The notes: generated from the sequence alone by a model not told the origin. Positions 45,980-53,613 are shown, numbered from the stretch's first letter. The stretch is 64,000 nt of DNA from JAQBVV01 sp965249205 (GCA_965249205.1 CBDFLL010000004.1:434001-498000), one strand, 5' to 3'. Program-made: numbers and translations.

Positions 45980-47358
45980 TAGGTGTTTGCTCCGATTCGC
46001 CGCAGCTTTTCCACAAGTGTCGTGCGCTTGATCCGCAACAGGTCCGCGGCTTTGTTGCGGTTTCCGCCGGTACGATCGAGCGCCCGGCGGACGAGATCGC
46101 GCTCAACTGCAGCGAGGTGCCCCGGGAGATCGAGCCCGCCCTCGGGTAAGTCTACCGACGGCGCGGTTTGCGACTCCTGCTCGCTCTGCATTTCCGGAGG
46201 CAGATCGGCGATGTCGATCTCTTGCCGTCCCCCTCCGAGCGCAATCGCCCTCTCCACCGCGTTTTCAAGCTGTCGCACGTTGCCTGGCCAGTGATACGCC
46301 ATCAGCACGCGCATCGCTCCTTGCGACACATGGATAACGTCGTCCGGCGCGAACTTGTGAAGGAAGTGGGTCACGAGGATCGGAATATCGTCGCGCCGCT
46401 CCCGTAGCGGCGGGAGATCGAGCGGAATCACATTGAGGCGGTAGTACAGATCTTCTCTGAACGTGCCCTCCGCGACCATGCCCAGCAGATCGGAATTCGT
46501 CGCGGCGATCACGCGCACATCGACTTTGATCGTCTGGCTGTCGCCCACGCGTTCGAATTCGCGCTCCTGGAGCGCGCGCAGCACCTTTGTCTGCAGCGAA
46601 ACGCTCATCGTACCCACTTCGTCGAGAAAGAGCGTGCCCTTGTGTGCCTGCTCGAAGCGGCCTTGCCGGGTCCCGACTGCGCCGGTGAAAGCGCCCCGCA
46701 CGTGGCCGAACAGTTCCGCCTCAAGCAGTGTCTCCGGGATGGCGCTGCAGTTGAGCGCGACGAACCGGTTCGCCCGCCGAGGGCTGTTGTGATGAATGGC
46801 TCGGGCGACCACTTCCTTACCTGTCCCGGTTTCGCCGGTCACAAGGATCGTGCTGCTGGAGCGGGCTACAGTGTCGAGCATCTGAAACAGGGCCTGCATC
46901 GGGCGGCTCCGGCCGAGGATGCCGCCGAACTGATGACGCTCCTCGAGCTGCGAGCGCAGATAGGCGTTCTCGGAGGAGAGCCGAGATTGTTCGAGCGACC
47001 TCTCGAGGTGGTGCATCAGCTCGTCGAACTGGAACGGCTTGGCGATGAAGTCGGACGCCCCGCGCTTGATGGTATCCACCGCGTCCCTGACAGTGCCGTA
47101 CCCTGTGATCACGAGGGCGACGATACCTGGATACCGTCCGACCGCTTCTTCCACCAGAGCCCCGCCGTCAATGCCTGGGAGGCGCAGGTCCGTAATCAGG
47201 ATATCGAAAGCGAACTGATCCAGAAGCTCCAGAGCCGCTTCGCCGCTGTCCGCCTCAGTCACCTCAAAACCGCACTCCCGGAGTCGCTCAGCCATGAGCG
47301 TCCGCAACTCAGTTTCGTCGTCGACGAAGAGAAGGTGATGCGGAGTTGATTCGTTCAT
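45979..47358 (-). CDS. sigma-54-dependent response regulator (NtrC family)
   Basis: The receiver domain has the phosphoacceptor Asp57 (ILITDLRLPG). The AAA+ domain carries Walker A GETGTGKE, the sigma-54 contact loop GAFTGA, LFLDEVGTMS and the R-finger region LYYRLNVIPLDLPPLRERR. The C-terminal Fis-type HTH reads NRNKAADLLRIKRTTLVEKL. It is 459 residues from the ATG at 47358; a TTG at 47373 is less likely. The cognate kinase is not adjacent on this strand. The hybrid kinase and the H-box protein downstream are candidates. The operon continues into the disordered protein and Dabb genes. Confidence 0.93.
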   Translation of the reverse strand: MNESTPHHLLFVDDETELRTLMAERLRECGFEVTEADSGEAALELLDQFAFDILITDLRLPGIDGGALVEEAVGRYPGIVALVITGYGTVRDAVDTIKRGASDFIAKPFQFDELMHHLERSLEQSRLSSENAYLRSQLEERHQFGGILGRSRPMQALFQMLDTVARSSSTILVTGETGTGKEVVARAIHHNSPRRANRFVALNCSAIPETLLEAELFGHVRGAFTGAVGTRQGRFEQAHKGTLFLDEVGTMSVSLQTKVLRALQEREFERVGDSQTIKVDVRVIAATNSDLLGMVAEGTFREDLYYRLNVIPLDLPPLRERRDDIPILVTHFLHKFAPDDVIHVSQGAMRVLMAYHWPGNVRQLENAVERAIALGGGRQEIDIADLPPEMQSEQESQTAPSVDLPEGGLDLPGHLAAVERDLVRRALDRTGGNRNKAADLLRIKRTTLVEKLRRIGANT

Positions 47359-47406
47359 GGCTAGAAGCGCCAATATGTTGACACAGAACGTTTCTATCGC
47401 TGGATC

Positions 47407-47433
47407 TAACGGATTTCGCCCTCAGGCCGATAC
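47407..47433 (+). promoter_or_regulatory. sigma-28 (FliA)-type promoter
   Basis: TAAC (47407-47410), 15 bp, then GCCGATAC (47426-47433) matches the FliA consensus TAAA-N15-GCCGATAA with two mismatches and exact spacing. It lies about 55 bp upstream of the small HTH gene, and a FliA-type sigma gene is 1 kb downstream. Recognition of this site by that sigma factor is an inference. Confidence 0.5.
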
Positions 47434-47487
47434 ACGCTTTGTAACGCAACGTGCCGTCAGAATAGTCGAAGCCTGCAAGGAACCCGT

Positions 47488-47715
47488 ATGGATCAACGAA
47501 TTGATCGTCAGACTCTGTCCATCATGAAGGCGTGCGAGGTGGTCGGTGTCAGCCGTCGCACGATCTACAACTGGATTTCTGCCGGCAAGGTGGAATATGT
47601 GCGCACCGCTGGCGGATCGATCCGCATCTTCACCGACACGTTGTGGCGTGATGCGACGACGTCCAGACGCGTCGTTGGGGCCAGCGCCACCAGCACCGCG
47701 GGCGACCGCGCGTGA
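47488..47715 (+). CDS. excisionase/MerR-like helix-turn-helix protein
   Basis: A 75-residue DNA-binding protein reading LSIMKACEVVGVSRRTIYNW, ISAGKVEYVRTAGGSIRIF, the winged HTH of excisionase-type small regulators (BldC/AlpA-like HTH_17). It has no integrase neighbour, so it is likely a transcription regulator. Its TGA overlaps the GTG start of the following H-box protein (GTGA), indicating coupled translation. A FliA-type promoter is seen upstream. Confidence 0.75.
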   Translation: MDQRIDRQTLSIMKACEVVGVSRRTIYNWISAGKVEYVRTAGGSIRIFTDTLWRDATTSRRVVGASATSTAGDRA

Positions 47716-47957
47716 ACGAGGCCTCTCAGTCGACCCAGTCCGGCACAGACATGACGTCGCAGGACCCCGATCTGAGCGTGTTGTTTCACAAGTTGAACAA
47801 CCAGCTCGGCATCATTCTCGCCCACGCCGAACTCCTGGAACTCAAGATCGCTGACGAGGGGCAGCGCGCGCGCGCGTCGCAGGTGGTGTCGAGCGTGCTC
47901 GACGCCATGAGTACGGCCCGCCAAATCCGGATGCGGTCTGAAGCCGCGGATGTCTAG
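47712..47957 (+). CDS. small stand-alone H-box (DHp-like) protein
   Basis: An 81-residue protein. After a disordered N-terminus it reads LFHKLNNQLGIILAHAELLE, closely resembling the H-box helix of histidine kinases (HELNNPLAxIL..AELL), followed by a second helix of about 30 residues. There is no ATPase domain. His26 is in the phosphoacceptor position, with Lys instead of the Glu that kinases use for autophosphorylation. It may be a phosphotransfer or dimerisation partner, or a docking module. The start is GTG 47712; ATG 47751 is an alternative. Its TAG stop coincides with the CTAG of a palindromic element. Confidence 0.55.
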   Translation: MNEASQSTQSGTDMTSQDPDLSVLFHKLNNQLGIILAHAELLELKIADEGQRARASQVVSSVLDAMSTARQIRMRSEAADV

Positions 47958-48117
47958 TCCTGGACACGCAATTCGTCACACCCTCCCGGGCGGGGCATCC
48001 CGGGCTGGCGGCGTTGCTCCTTCCTCAAATAGGCCAGATATTCTCGGTCGTCGCGCCTTGCCAGGCGGGCGCCGCGCTCCGGGACTTGTGCAACAAATCA
48101 CGTTTCCAGGGGACTAG
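47954..48117. repeat. palindromic MITE-like element, family 1, copy 2
   Basis: A 164-bp element with CTAG at both ends, very similar to 52149-52314 by eye. It shares the core TCAAATAGGCCAGATATT and then CTCGGTCGTCGCGCC. Its right terminus CACGTTTCCAGGGGACTAG pairs with the left terminus of copy 3; its own left end (CTAGTCCTGGACACGC) has diverged. The left CTAG contains the stop of the H-box protein gene. The right CTAG runs directly into CTAGCGCGGATT, the end motif of family 2. Confidence 0.75.
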
Positions 48118-48178
48118 CGCGGATTCTCTGTCGGCGCTCGTCGGGCCGCGACGCGGCTAAGCGGTCCTCAGCGCAGCG

Positions 48179-48202
48179 GCGGCGCCTTGGTCGAGGCGCC
48201 GC
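48179..48202. other. perfect 9-bp stem hairpin
   Basis: GCGGCGCCT, six bases, then AGGCGCCGC form a perfect stem-loop in the long gap before the sigma factor gene. There is no T-tract, so it is not a standard intrinsic terminator; it may be an RNA structure or a protein site. Confidence 0.4.
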
Positions 48203-48242
48203 ATCAAATCGCGACACCGATCCAATATTTGTAATCACGACA

Positions 48243-48284
48243 GTCAACACATTGACGTTAGAGGCCAGATAACGTCAATGCGCT
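48243..48284. promoter_or_regulatory. operator-like inverted repeat cluster upstream of the sigma factor
   Basis: CATTGACGTTA (48250-48260), 9 bp, then TAACGTCAATG (48270-48280) is an 11-bp perfect inverted repeat. A second dyad, GTCAA-CACA-TTGAC (48243-48256), overlaps it, and another TGAC follows at 48283, so TTGAC/GTCAA half-sites recur. The AT-rich, evenly spaced half-sites look like binding sites for a dimeric regulator, about 190 bp before the FliA-type sigma gene. Confidence 0.5.
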
Positions 48285-48462
48285 GACGATATTGGTCGGG
48301 CTTGCTCGCAAGATCGGCTGTTGGGTCGTGGCCGGAACGTGCCACTAAGTGCAGATTTGGCAGCATGTTACTGCGTTTGCCACGCCGGCGATGAGCGTTC
48401 GCCTCGATGGCGGCTGGCTGTTGGTACCCTCGTTGCGTTAAGGCTGTCCGGAGGTTACGCCC

Positions 48463-49494
48463 ATGCGTTCGCAGAGGAAGAAGGAAAACCCGCTCGTCGT
48501 GTCCGGCATTCCGTTTGTTCAGCAACTCGCCCGCCGCGTCGCGGCGACGATGCCGCACTCGATTGATATTGGGGATCTTGTCCAGGACGGCGTCATCGGG
48601 CTCATCGACGCGGCTCGTCGCTTTGATGGGGGCCGCGGCATCAAGTTCGAGACGTTTGCTGAGCGTCGTGTCCGCGGCGCCATGATTGATGCGCTACGCA
48701 AGGACGCCTGGCCGCGCGGCGTGCGGCGCCAGCGGCGCGAGTTGGAGGCCGCGCGCGAATCGCTGCGGCGCGAGAACGGTTGCGAGCCATCGCTGGCGGA
48801 TCTTGCCGCGAAAGTGGGCACCGACGAAAAGCGCCTTGGTCGCACAATCGTTCGCATCAACACCATTGAGTCAACTTCGTCGGTGGCCAACCGCGATCAC
48901 ATCGATGAGTCGACGCTGCCACGGGCGTTGATCCCATCCGAGCCCGAGCAGCCCGACGCCGCATTCGAGCGCGAGGAGGTCCGCGTCCGCGTGAGTGCGG
49001 CAATCGCCTCGTTGCCGCCCCGCGAGCAGATGGTCATCGGTCGCTATTACTATGGCGAAGCGACGATGAAGGAGATCGGAAGCGAAATCGGCGTTAACGA
49101 GTCCCGTGTGTCTCAGCTGCATGCGCGTGCGATCCGCCGGCTCAAGGAGGCGCTTGGTTCCATGGTGCCACCAGCCGAGGCCGCGACCGTGATGCGCGGA
49201 GCGATACTCGCGTTTCATCAGAGGCCGCGCATGCTCAAAGCCACGTTGGACAATCGCGGCTGGACGGCTAGCGGCGGCCACAACAACAAGGGTCTCCCCA
49301 AGCCGGGAGTGGTCGTGCCCTACCCGACGGTATCGCGGACCGCGCGCAGCAAGTCGCCAAGCCGAAACGGCTTCGCCAGCCAGCGACAACCGCTGTCGGC
49401 GAGAAAACGCTCGGCGTCGGTGCCGGCGACGTCGCCGGTGACAAAGATAACGCGGCGGGCCAAGCCAGGCGTTGTCGCAGCGATAGCGCGATAG
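48463..49494 (+). CDS. FliA/WhiG-family RNA polymerase sigma factor with unusual C-terminal tail
   Basis: A sigma-70 family group 3 protein. Region 2 reads DIGDLVQDGVIGLIDAARRF and then GIKFETFAERRVRGAMIDAL, with the FliA-type sequence ALRKDAWPRGVRRQRREL. Region 3 (about 95-150) and region 4 (LPPREQMVIGRYYYGEATMK, EIGSEIGVNESRVSQLHARA) follow. The family normally ends near residue 240-250. Here about 100 extra basic residues follow, of which the last 58 overlap the 3' end of the kinase gene in antisense. No flagellar genes are near, so it may serve another regulon. Confidence 0.88.
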   Translation: MRSQRKKENPLVVSGIPFVQQLARRVAATMPHSIDIGDLVQDGVIGLIDAARRFDGGRGIKFETFAERRVRGAMIDALRKDAWPRGVRRQRRELEAARESLRRENGCEPSLADLAAKVGTDEKRLGRTIVRINTIESTSSVANRDHIDESTLPRALIPSEPEQPDAAFEREEVRVRVSAAIASLPPREQMVIGRYYYGEATMKEIGSEIGVNESRVSQLHARAIRRLKEALGSMVPPAEAATVMRGAILAFHQRPRMLKATLDNRGWTASGGHNNKGLPKPGVVVPYPTVSRTARSKSPSRNGFASQRQPLSARKRSASVPATSPVTKITRRAKPGVVAAIAR

Positions 49495-50873
49495 AGCGTC
49501 ATCCCGTCGATGCGGGGCATCTTGAGATCGCAGATCAGGACGTCGTACGCTTTTTGGCGGACGCGCGCAAGGGCCTCCTCGCCGTCTCCCGCGTGATCAA
49601 CGACCAAGCCCGCGTCGGTGAGCGCCTCACCCACGGCTATGGCCAGGGCACGCTCGTCTTCCACGAGGAGCACGGACGCACCTCGTACGACCTCCATTGA
49701 GGGCACGGCCGGCTTCGGCGGCTTGGCGACGGCCGTCCCGCTGACGGAGAGCCTCACCACGAACACCGCCCCGCGATGCCCCGCGCTGTCCACGCGAATC
49801 TCGCCTCCGTGTTCCTGAGCAATGGCGTATGCGACCGCTAGCCCGAGGCCGGTACCAGCGCCGACCTCCTTTGTCGTGAAAAACGGTTCGAAGATCTTGC
49901 TTTGTACGTCCGGTGGCACGCCAGGGCCATCGTCGCTGACCTCGAGCGCCACTGCGTCGTGTTCGGTGTCATGCCACGTGCGCACGGCGAGTGTGCCCTG
50001 GCCATGGGCCGCGCGCATCGCCTGCTCGGCGTTAATGACGAGATTGAGCAGCACCTGTTGAATCTGGTGGGCGTCGGCAAAGATCTGCGGCAGGCCCGCG
50101 GCGAGTGTGGTCTCCACGTCCACATTGATCAGCTGCTGCTCATGGACACGTAGCGCCAGCGTCTCAGTCACCACCTGGTTGACGTCGATCATCGCGCGCG
50201 TCGATTGTCGTTTTCTCGCAAGCGTCAGGAGGTTCCGGACAATGCGGGCTGCTCGGTCTGCCTCTCCACGGATGACGTCCACGCCACGTCGGATGTCGTC
50301 GTCCAGCGATTTTTCCGACAGACGCTCTGTCCAACTCAGAATCGTGGCCAACGGGTTGTTCAGCTCATGGGCGACGCCCGAGATGGTTTGACCCAGGGCC
50401 GCCATTTTCTCCGCCTGCAGCAACTGCTGGTACAGGTCGCGCGACTGGTCGTCCAGGTGCTTGCGCGCGCTGACGTCGCGAATGAGCGCGTCCACCCGCG
50501 TGCGTCCGGTTCTGGCGCGCACCGCGAGCGCCGTGACCTCCACCCAGAGTGGGGAGTTGTCGACACGCCGCATCCGCAGCAGGTGGTCGGAGACGGCGCC
50601 GTCGGTCGTCAGGCGGGCCAGAAAAGACGTTCGCGCGGACGGATCGGCGAATCGATCGGGCGCAAACGGTGCAACGTCGGCCTCCGGCGTGTCGACCGCG
50701 TACCCAAAGATCGACTTGAGATGGGGATTCGCGGCGATCGTGACGCTGTCGGCGCCGTCGACGGTCGGGTCTAGGGTACCGATGAACACGCCCTCGCCGA
50801 CGGCCTCGAATAGGCGGGCGAGGGCGGTCGCGCGCGGGTCGCGCGCGGGCTTGCGGGGAGACTTCACTGCCAC
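49320..50873 (-). CDS. hybrid sensor histidine kinase / response regulator
   Basis: A 517-residue cytosolic signalling protein. It has a PAS-like sensor (about 15-140), an H-box GVAHELNNPLATILSW, an N-box LLNLVINAEQAM, ATP-lid segments SDDGPGVPPD and GTGLGLAVAYAIAQEHGG, and a C-terminal receiver with VLICDLKMPRIDG (phosphoacceptor Asp). No membrane segment was seen, so it senses an internal signal. The start is GTG 50873. Its 3' end is overlapped by the sigma factor tail, and it is divergent from the diguanylate cyclase. Confidence 0.9.
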   Translation of the reverse strand: MAVKSPRKPARDPRATALARLFEAVGEGVFIGTLDPTVDGADSVTIAANPHLKSIFGYAVDTPEADVAPFAPDRFADPSARTSFLARLTTDGAVSDHLLRMRRVDNSPLWVEVTALAVRARTGRTRVDALIRDVSARKHLDDQSRDLYQQLLQAEKMAALGQTISGVAHELNNPLATILSWTERLSEKSLDDDIRRGVDVIRGEADRAARIVRNLLTLARKRQSTRAMIDVNQVVTETLALRVHEQQLINVDVETTLAAGLPQIFADAHQIQQVLLNLVINAEQAMRAAHGQGTLAVRTWHDTEHDAVALEVSDDGPGVPPDVQSKIFEPFFTTKEVGAGTGLGLAVAYAIAQEHGGEIRVDSAGHRGAVFVVRLSVSGTAVAKPPKPAVPSMEVVRGASVLLVEDERALAIAVGEALTDAGLVVDHAGDGEEALARVRQKAYDVLICDLKMPRIDGMTLYRAIAATTPGLARRVIFVTGDVAGTDAERFLADSGCRWLAKPFRLGDLLRAVRDTVG

Positions 50874-50882
50874 CGGGCGACG

Positions 50883-50911
50883 ATTATATAGGCGGGACAG
50901 GATCTTGACAG
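50883..50911 (-). promoter_or_regulatory. promoter of the hybrid kinase, sharing its -35 with a divergent promoter
   Basis: On the minus strand, CTGTCA (50911-50906), 17 bp and TATAAT (50888-50883) form a good promoter ending about 10 bp before the start codon, so the message would be nearly leaderless. On the plus strand TTGACA (50905-50910) with TACGCT 17 bp later is a weaker divergent promoter for the cyclase gene. The two -35 elements overlap. Confidence 0.5.
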
Positions 50912-50976
50912 CATCGCAGCGCGGTCATACGCTGTCGCATCTTCGTGACACCTGCGCCATCTTCGCCTAAAACTCC

Positions 50977-52152
50977 ATGCGCCTGAAAGATGGCAACGAT
51001 TTGTTCCTGCTCGTGGGCGTCTGGCTCGCCCTGTTTGTCGTCGTCTCGCGACCACTCGGCCGCCTGATGGCCCTGGCGTTCGAGGCAGACGAGAGCTACG
51101 GGCAGCAACTGCTTTCTGCGCTCGTGATTCTCGCTGTGGTGTTGACCATTCATCAGATGCGGAAGCGCCACGAGGCGCGCGTCGAAGCGCAGAGCTCGGC
51201 GACAACCGCCGAGCAGGCGGTCGCACGCGTGGCCGAGATGGAGAACCTGTTGCATTTCGGGCAGGCGCTCGGCGAGTCGCTCACGCTCGACTCCATTGCC
51301 GATGTGTCCGCGAAGCACTTTCCGTTGTTGAGCGGGCGGCGACCGGCGTGGGCGATGATTCGGAGTGGCACCAGTTGGCGCCGTCTTGCAGTGTCGGGCG
51401 ACCGTGCCTTCGAAGAGTGTGAGAAGGCGGCCCGCTTCGCGCTGGGTGACACGGGCTCGGGCGCCGCCGGACCGCCAGCTGACCTCTGCTTTCCCATGAT
51501 TGCCGCCGGGGAGGCCGTCGGGGTGTTCGGCGTGGGCTCCGAGCCGGCCTTGAGCGAAGCCGAGCGGACGGCCGTGGCTGCAGTGGCGCCCCTCCTGGCG
51601 GTGTCCCTGAAGAACGCGCAGCGGTTTCACTCGCTCCTTGAGTCGACTGTGCACGATGCATTGACCGGGTGCGCCAACCGTGCCCATGCGATGGCGGTGT
51701 TTGATGGGGAGCTGAGCCGGTCGCGCCGATCAAAGCTGCCGCTGTCGTTGCTCATGTTCGATCTTGATCGCTTCAAAGACATCAACGATCAGTTTGGCCA
51801 CCTGTGTGGGGACGCAGTCCTGTCCGCGGTCGGGAAGCGAATGGGTGGAGTCCTGCGAGCCAGCGACCTGAAGTGCCGCTATGGCGGGGAGGAGTTTCTG
51901 GTGTTACTTCCCGATACGGGCCTGGCGGGCGCACAGCGGGTCGCTGAGCTGCTGCGAAGCGAACTGGCGAAGCGTCCGGTGCGCTGGAACGAACACGACG
52001 TGCGCGTGACGGCAAGCTTCGGCGTGACCGTGGTCGCGCCAGGCGAGGTGGACGTCACGGCCGTCATCGCGCGCGCGGACGCCGCGCTCTATCGTGCGAA
52101 GGAGAACGGCCGCAACTGCGTCTGGTCAGATGACGGGCTCGCGGCTGGCTAG
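50977..52152 (+). CDS. membrane diguanylate cyclase (GGDEF domain)
   Basis: Makes the second messenger cyclic di-GMP from GTP. Two N-terminal hydrophobic segments (LLVGVWLALFVVVSRPLG; LLSALVILAVVLTIHQM) are followed by a coiled region, a GAF-like domain (about 85-205) and a GGDEF domain with an intact GGEEF at residues 303-307. The inhibitory I-site RASD lies at 294-297, five residues before it, so product feedback inhibition is expected. It is 391 residues. The TAG stop lies in the CTAG end of a palindromic element. Confidence 0.9.
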   Translation: MRLKDGNDLFLLVGVWLALFVVVSRPLGRLMALAFEADESYGQQLLSALVILAVVLTIHQMRKRHEARVEAQSSATTAEQAVARVAEMENLLHFGQALGESLTLDSIADVSAKHFPLLSGRRPAWAMIRSGTSWRRLAVSGDRAFEECEKAARFALGDTGSGAAGPPADLCFPMIAAGEAVGVFGVGSEPALSEAERTAVAAVAPLLAVSLKNAQRFHSLLESTVHDALTGCANRAHAMAVFDGELSRSRRSKLPLSLLMFDLDRFKDINDQFGHLCGDAVLSAVGKRMGGVLRASDLKCRYGGEEFLVLLPDTGLAGAQRVAELLRSELAKRPVRWNEHDVRVTASFGVTVVAPGEVDVTAVIARADAALYRAKENGRNCVWSDDGLAAG

Positions 52153-52314
52153 TCCCCTGGAAACGTAATTCGTCACACAATTCCCGGGCGGGGCATCCCG
52201 GCTGGCGGCGTTGCTCCTTCCTCAAATACGCCCAATATTCTCGGTCGTCGCGCCTTGCCAGCCGGGCGCCGCGCTCCGGGACTTATGCAGCAAATCACGT
52301 TTCCAGGGGCCTAG
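52149..52314. repeat. palindromic MITE-like element, family 1, copy 3
   Basis: A 166-bp element with ends CTAGTCCCCTGGAAACGT and inverse CACGTTTCCAGGGGCCTAG, CTAG at both sides, and a 10-bp internal stem CCCGGCTGGC/GCCAGCCGGG. The core TCAAATACGCCCAATATT continues into CTCGGTCGTCGCGCC. It is the best-preserved copy. The left CTAG contains the stop of the diguanylate cyclase gene, and the right CTAG is the insertion point of the IS5-family element. Confidence 0.8.
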
Positions 52315-53609
52315 CAGGCTGCTGAAGAACCCGGGTGATCGGGCCGTTTTCTAAGGATCATGCGAGTCACCACCGACCGACAACGGTGCGCACGGCTGTG
52401 CGCTGGCCCCGATCAAGGGGCCGGCGACACGCGCGGCCGGTGATCAGGGACACCTCGCCTCCAGATTCCGCAGCCGGACCAAGTTATAGACCGTGGCGGC
52501 GAAGGTAAGCTGCCAATCCACGAGGGCGACACCGCGATGCCGGAGTTTGCGCAAGCCGCCGACGGTCTTCATCCAGCCAAAGACCTGTTCTACGAGTTTC
52601 CGTTTCCGCTGACTGACGTGATAGCCCGCATGCCGCGTGGTCCGGCCATCGATCGCACTCCAGCGGACCTTCTGAGCAACGTGGGGCGTGACGGCCCGGA
52701 TACGGACAGCGGCCACAAAGCTTGCCACATCGTAGCCCTTGTCCGCCCCGACCGTGCTGCCCGGCGGCGCGCTGGCCTCCAGCAACAGCGCCGCTGCCTC
52801 GCGTTCGGCGGTCCCCGTCGCGTGAGTCGCGCAGACGTTGGCGACAAGTCCCTGTCGATTGTCCAGCAGCACGTGGCCCAGATACGCCAGCTTGGCTTCC
52901 TTCCCCTGGCCCTTCCGAGGCAGCATCGCCTCCGGATCGGTCGTCGACTGGTGCGTGTCGTTGCGCCGCCGCTCCCCGTGGAAGTTGACCGTGGGATTCC
53001 CGGGGTCATCGGGCGGGTCGCTCTCCGCCGCGTCCCGGCACCGAAAGCTCTTCAGGCTGGCCCACGCTTCCAATTGGGTCCCATCCACAGTGAAGTGTTC
53101 GTCCGAGAGCAGCCCGGCCGCCCGCGCGTGGGCCTGCACCGCATCAAAGAAGGCGGCCGCGAGATCGCCCGCCAGCAGCCGGTCGCGATTCTTGGTAAAC
53201 GTGGTGGGATGCCAAACCGGGTCGTCCAAATTCAAGCCCACGAACCAGCGGAACAGCAGGTTGTAATTGAGCTCTTCCATCAGCAGCCGCTCGCTCCGCA
53301 CCGTGTAGAGCACCTGCAGCAACAACGCGCGCAGCAGCTGTTCCGGCGGGATCGACGGACGCCCTGTGTTGGCGTACAGGCCGGCGAACCTGCGCGACAT
53401 CGTTCTCAGCGCTTCGTCCGTCAGCGCGCGAACCGCGCGGAGCGGATGGTCGGCTGGCACGCGCTGTTCCGGCGACAGGTAGCTGAACATGTGAGTGCTT
53501 TGCTCATCGTGTCCGCGCATGATGGGGCTCCCTTCAGCGGTGTTGGGAGCATGGTAGTACGCCGGGATCGATCTGTCGATCCCATTTCACGGAGTTTTTC
53601 AGCAGCCTG
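52315..53609. mobile_element. IS5-family insertion sequence
   Basis: A 1295-bp element with terminal inverted repeats CAGGCTGCTGAAGAACCC and CAGGCTGCTGAAAAACTC (inverse at right), 16 of 18 matching. It is flanked by CTAG at 52311-52314 and 53610-53613, a 4-bp target duplication of the YTAR type used by the IS5 group. It contains one transposase gene, apparently intact. Confidence 0.85.
52444..53520 (-). CDS. IS5-family transposase
   Basis: A DDE transposase of 358 residues with an N-terminal DUF772/InsH-like domain (FSYLSPEQRVPADHPLRAV, RPSIPPEQLLRALLLQ). Catalytic residues are visible in EHFTVDGTQLEAW (D), TVGADKGYDV (D) and RKLVEQVFGWMK (the R-3-E-6-K signature with the catalytic E). The frame is open and the motifs are complete, so the element may be active. 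Confidence 0.9.
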   Translation of the reverse strand: MRGHDEQSTHMFSYLSPEQRVPADHPLRAVRALTDEALRTMSRRFAGLYANTGRPSIPPEQLLRALLLQVLYTVRSERLLMEELNYNLLFRWFVGLNLDDPVWHPTTFTKNRDRLLAGDLAAAFFDAVQAHARAAGLLSDEHFTVDGTQLEAWASLKSFRCRDAAESDPPDDPGNPTVNFHGERRRNDTHQSTTDPEAMLPRKGQGKEAKLAYLGHVLLDNRQGLVANVCATHATGTAEREAAALLLEASAPPGSTVGADKGYDVASFVAAVRIRAVTPHVAQKVRWSAIDGRTTRHAGYHVSQRKRKLVEQVFGWMKTVGGLRKLRHRGVALVDWQLTFAATVYNLVRLRNLEARCP

Positions 53610-53613
53610 CTAG

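Noticed and set aside
47374..47957. Excisionase-like HTH protein as a sign of an integrated phage or conjugative element
   Set aside because: No integrase, att repeats or phage genes are nearby; the small HTH family is also common in ordinary regulators.
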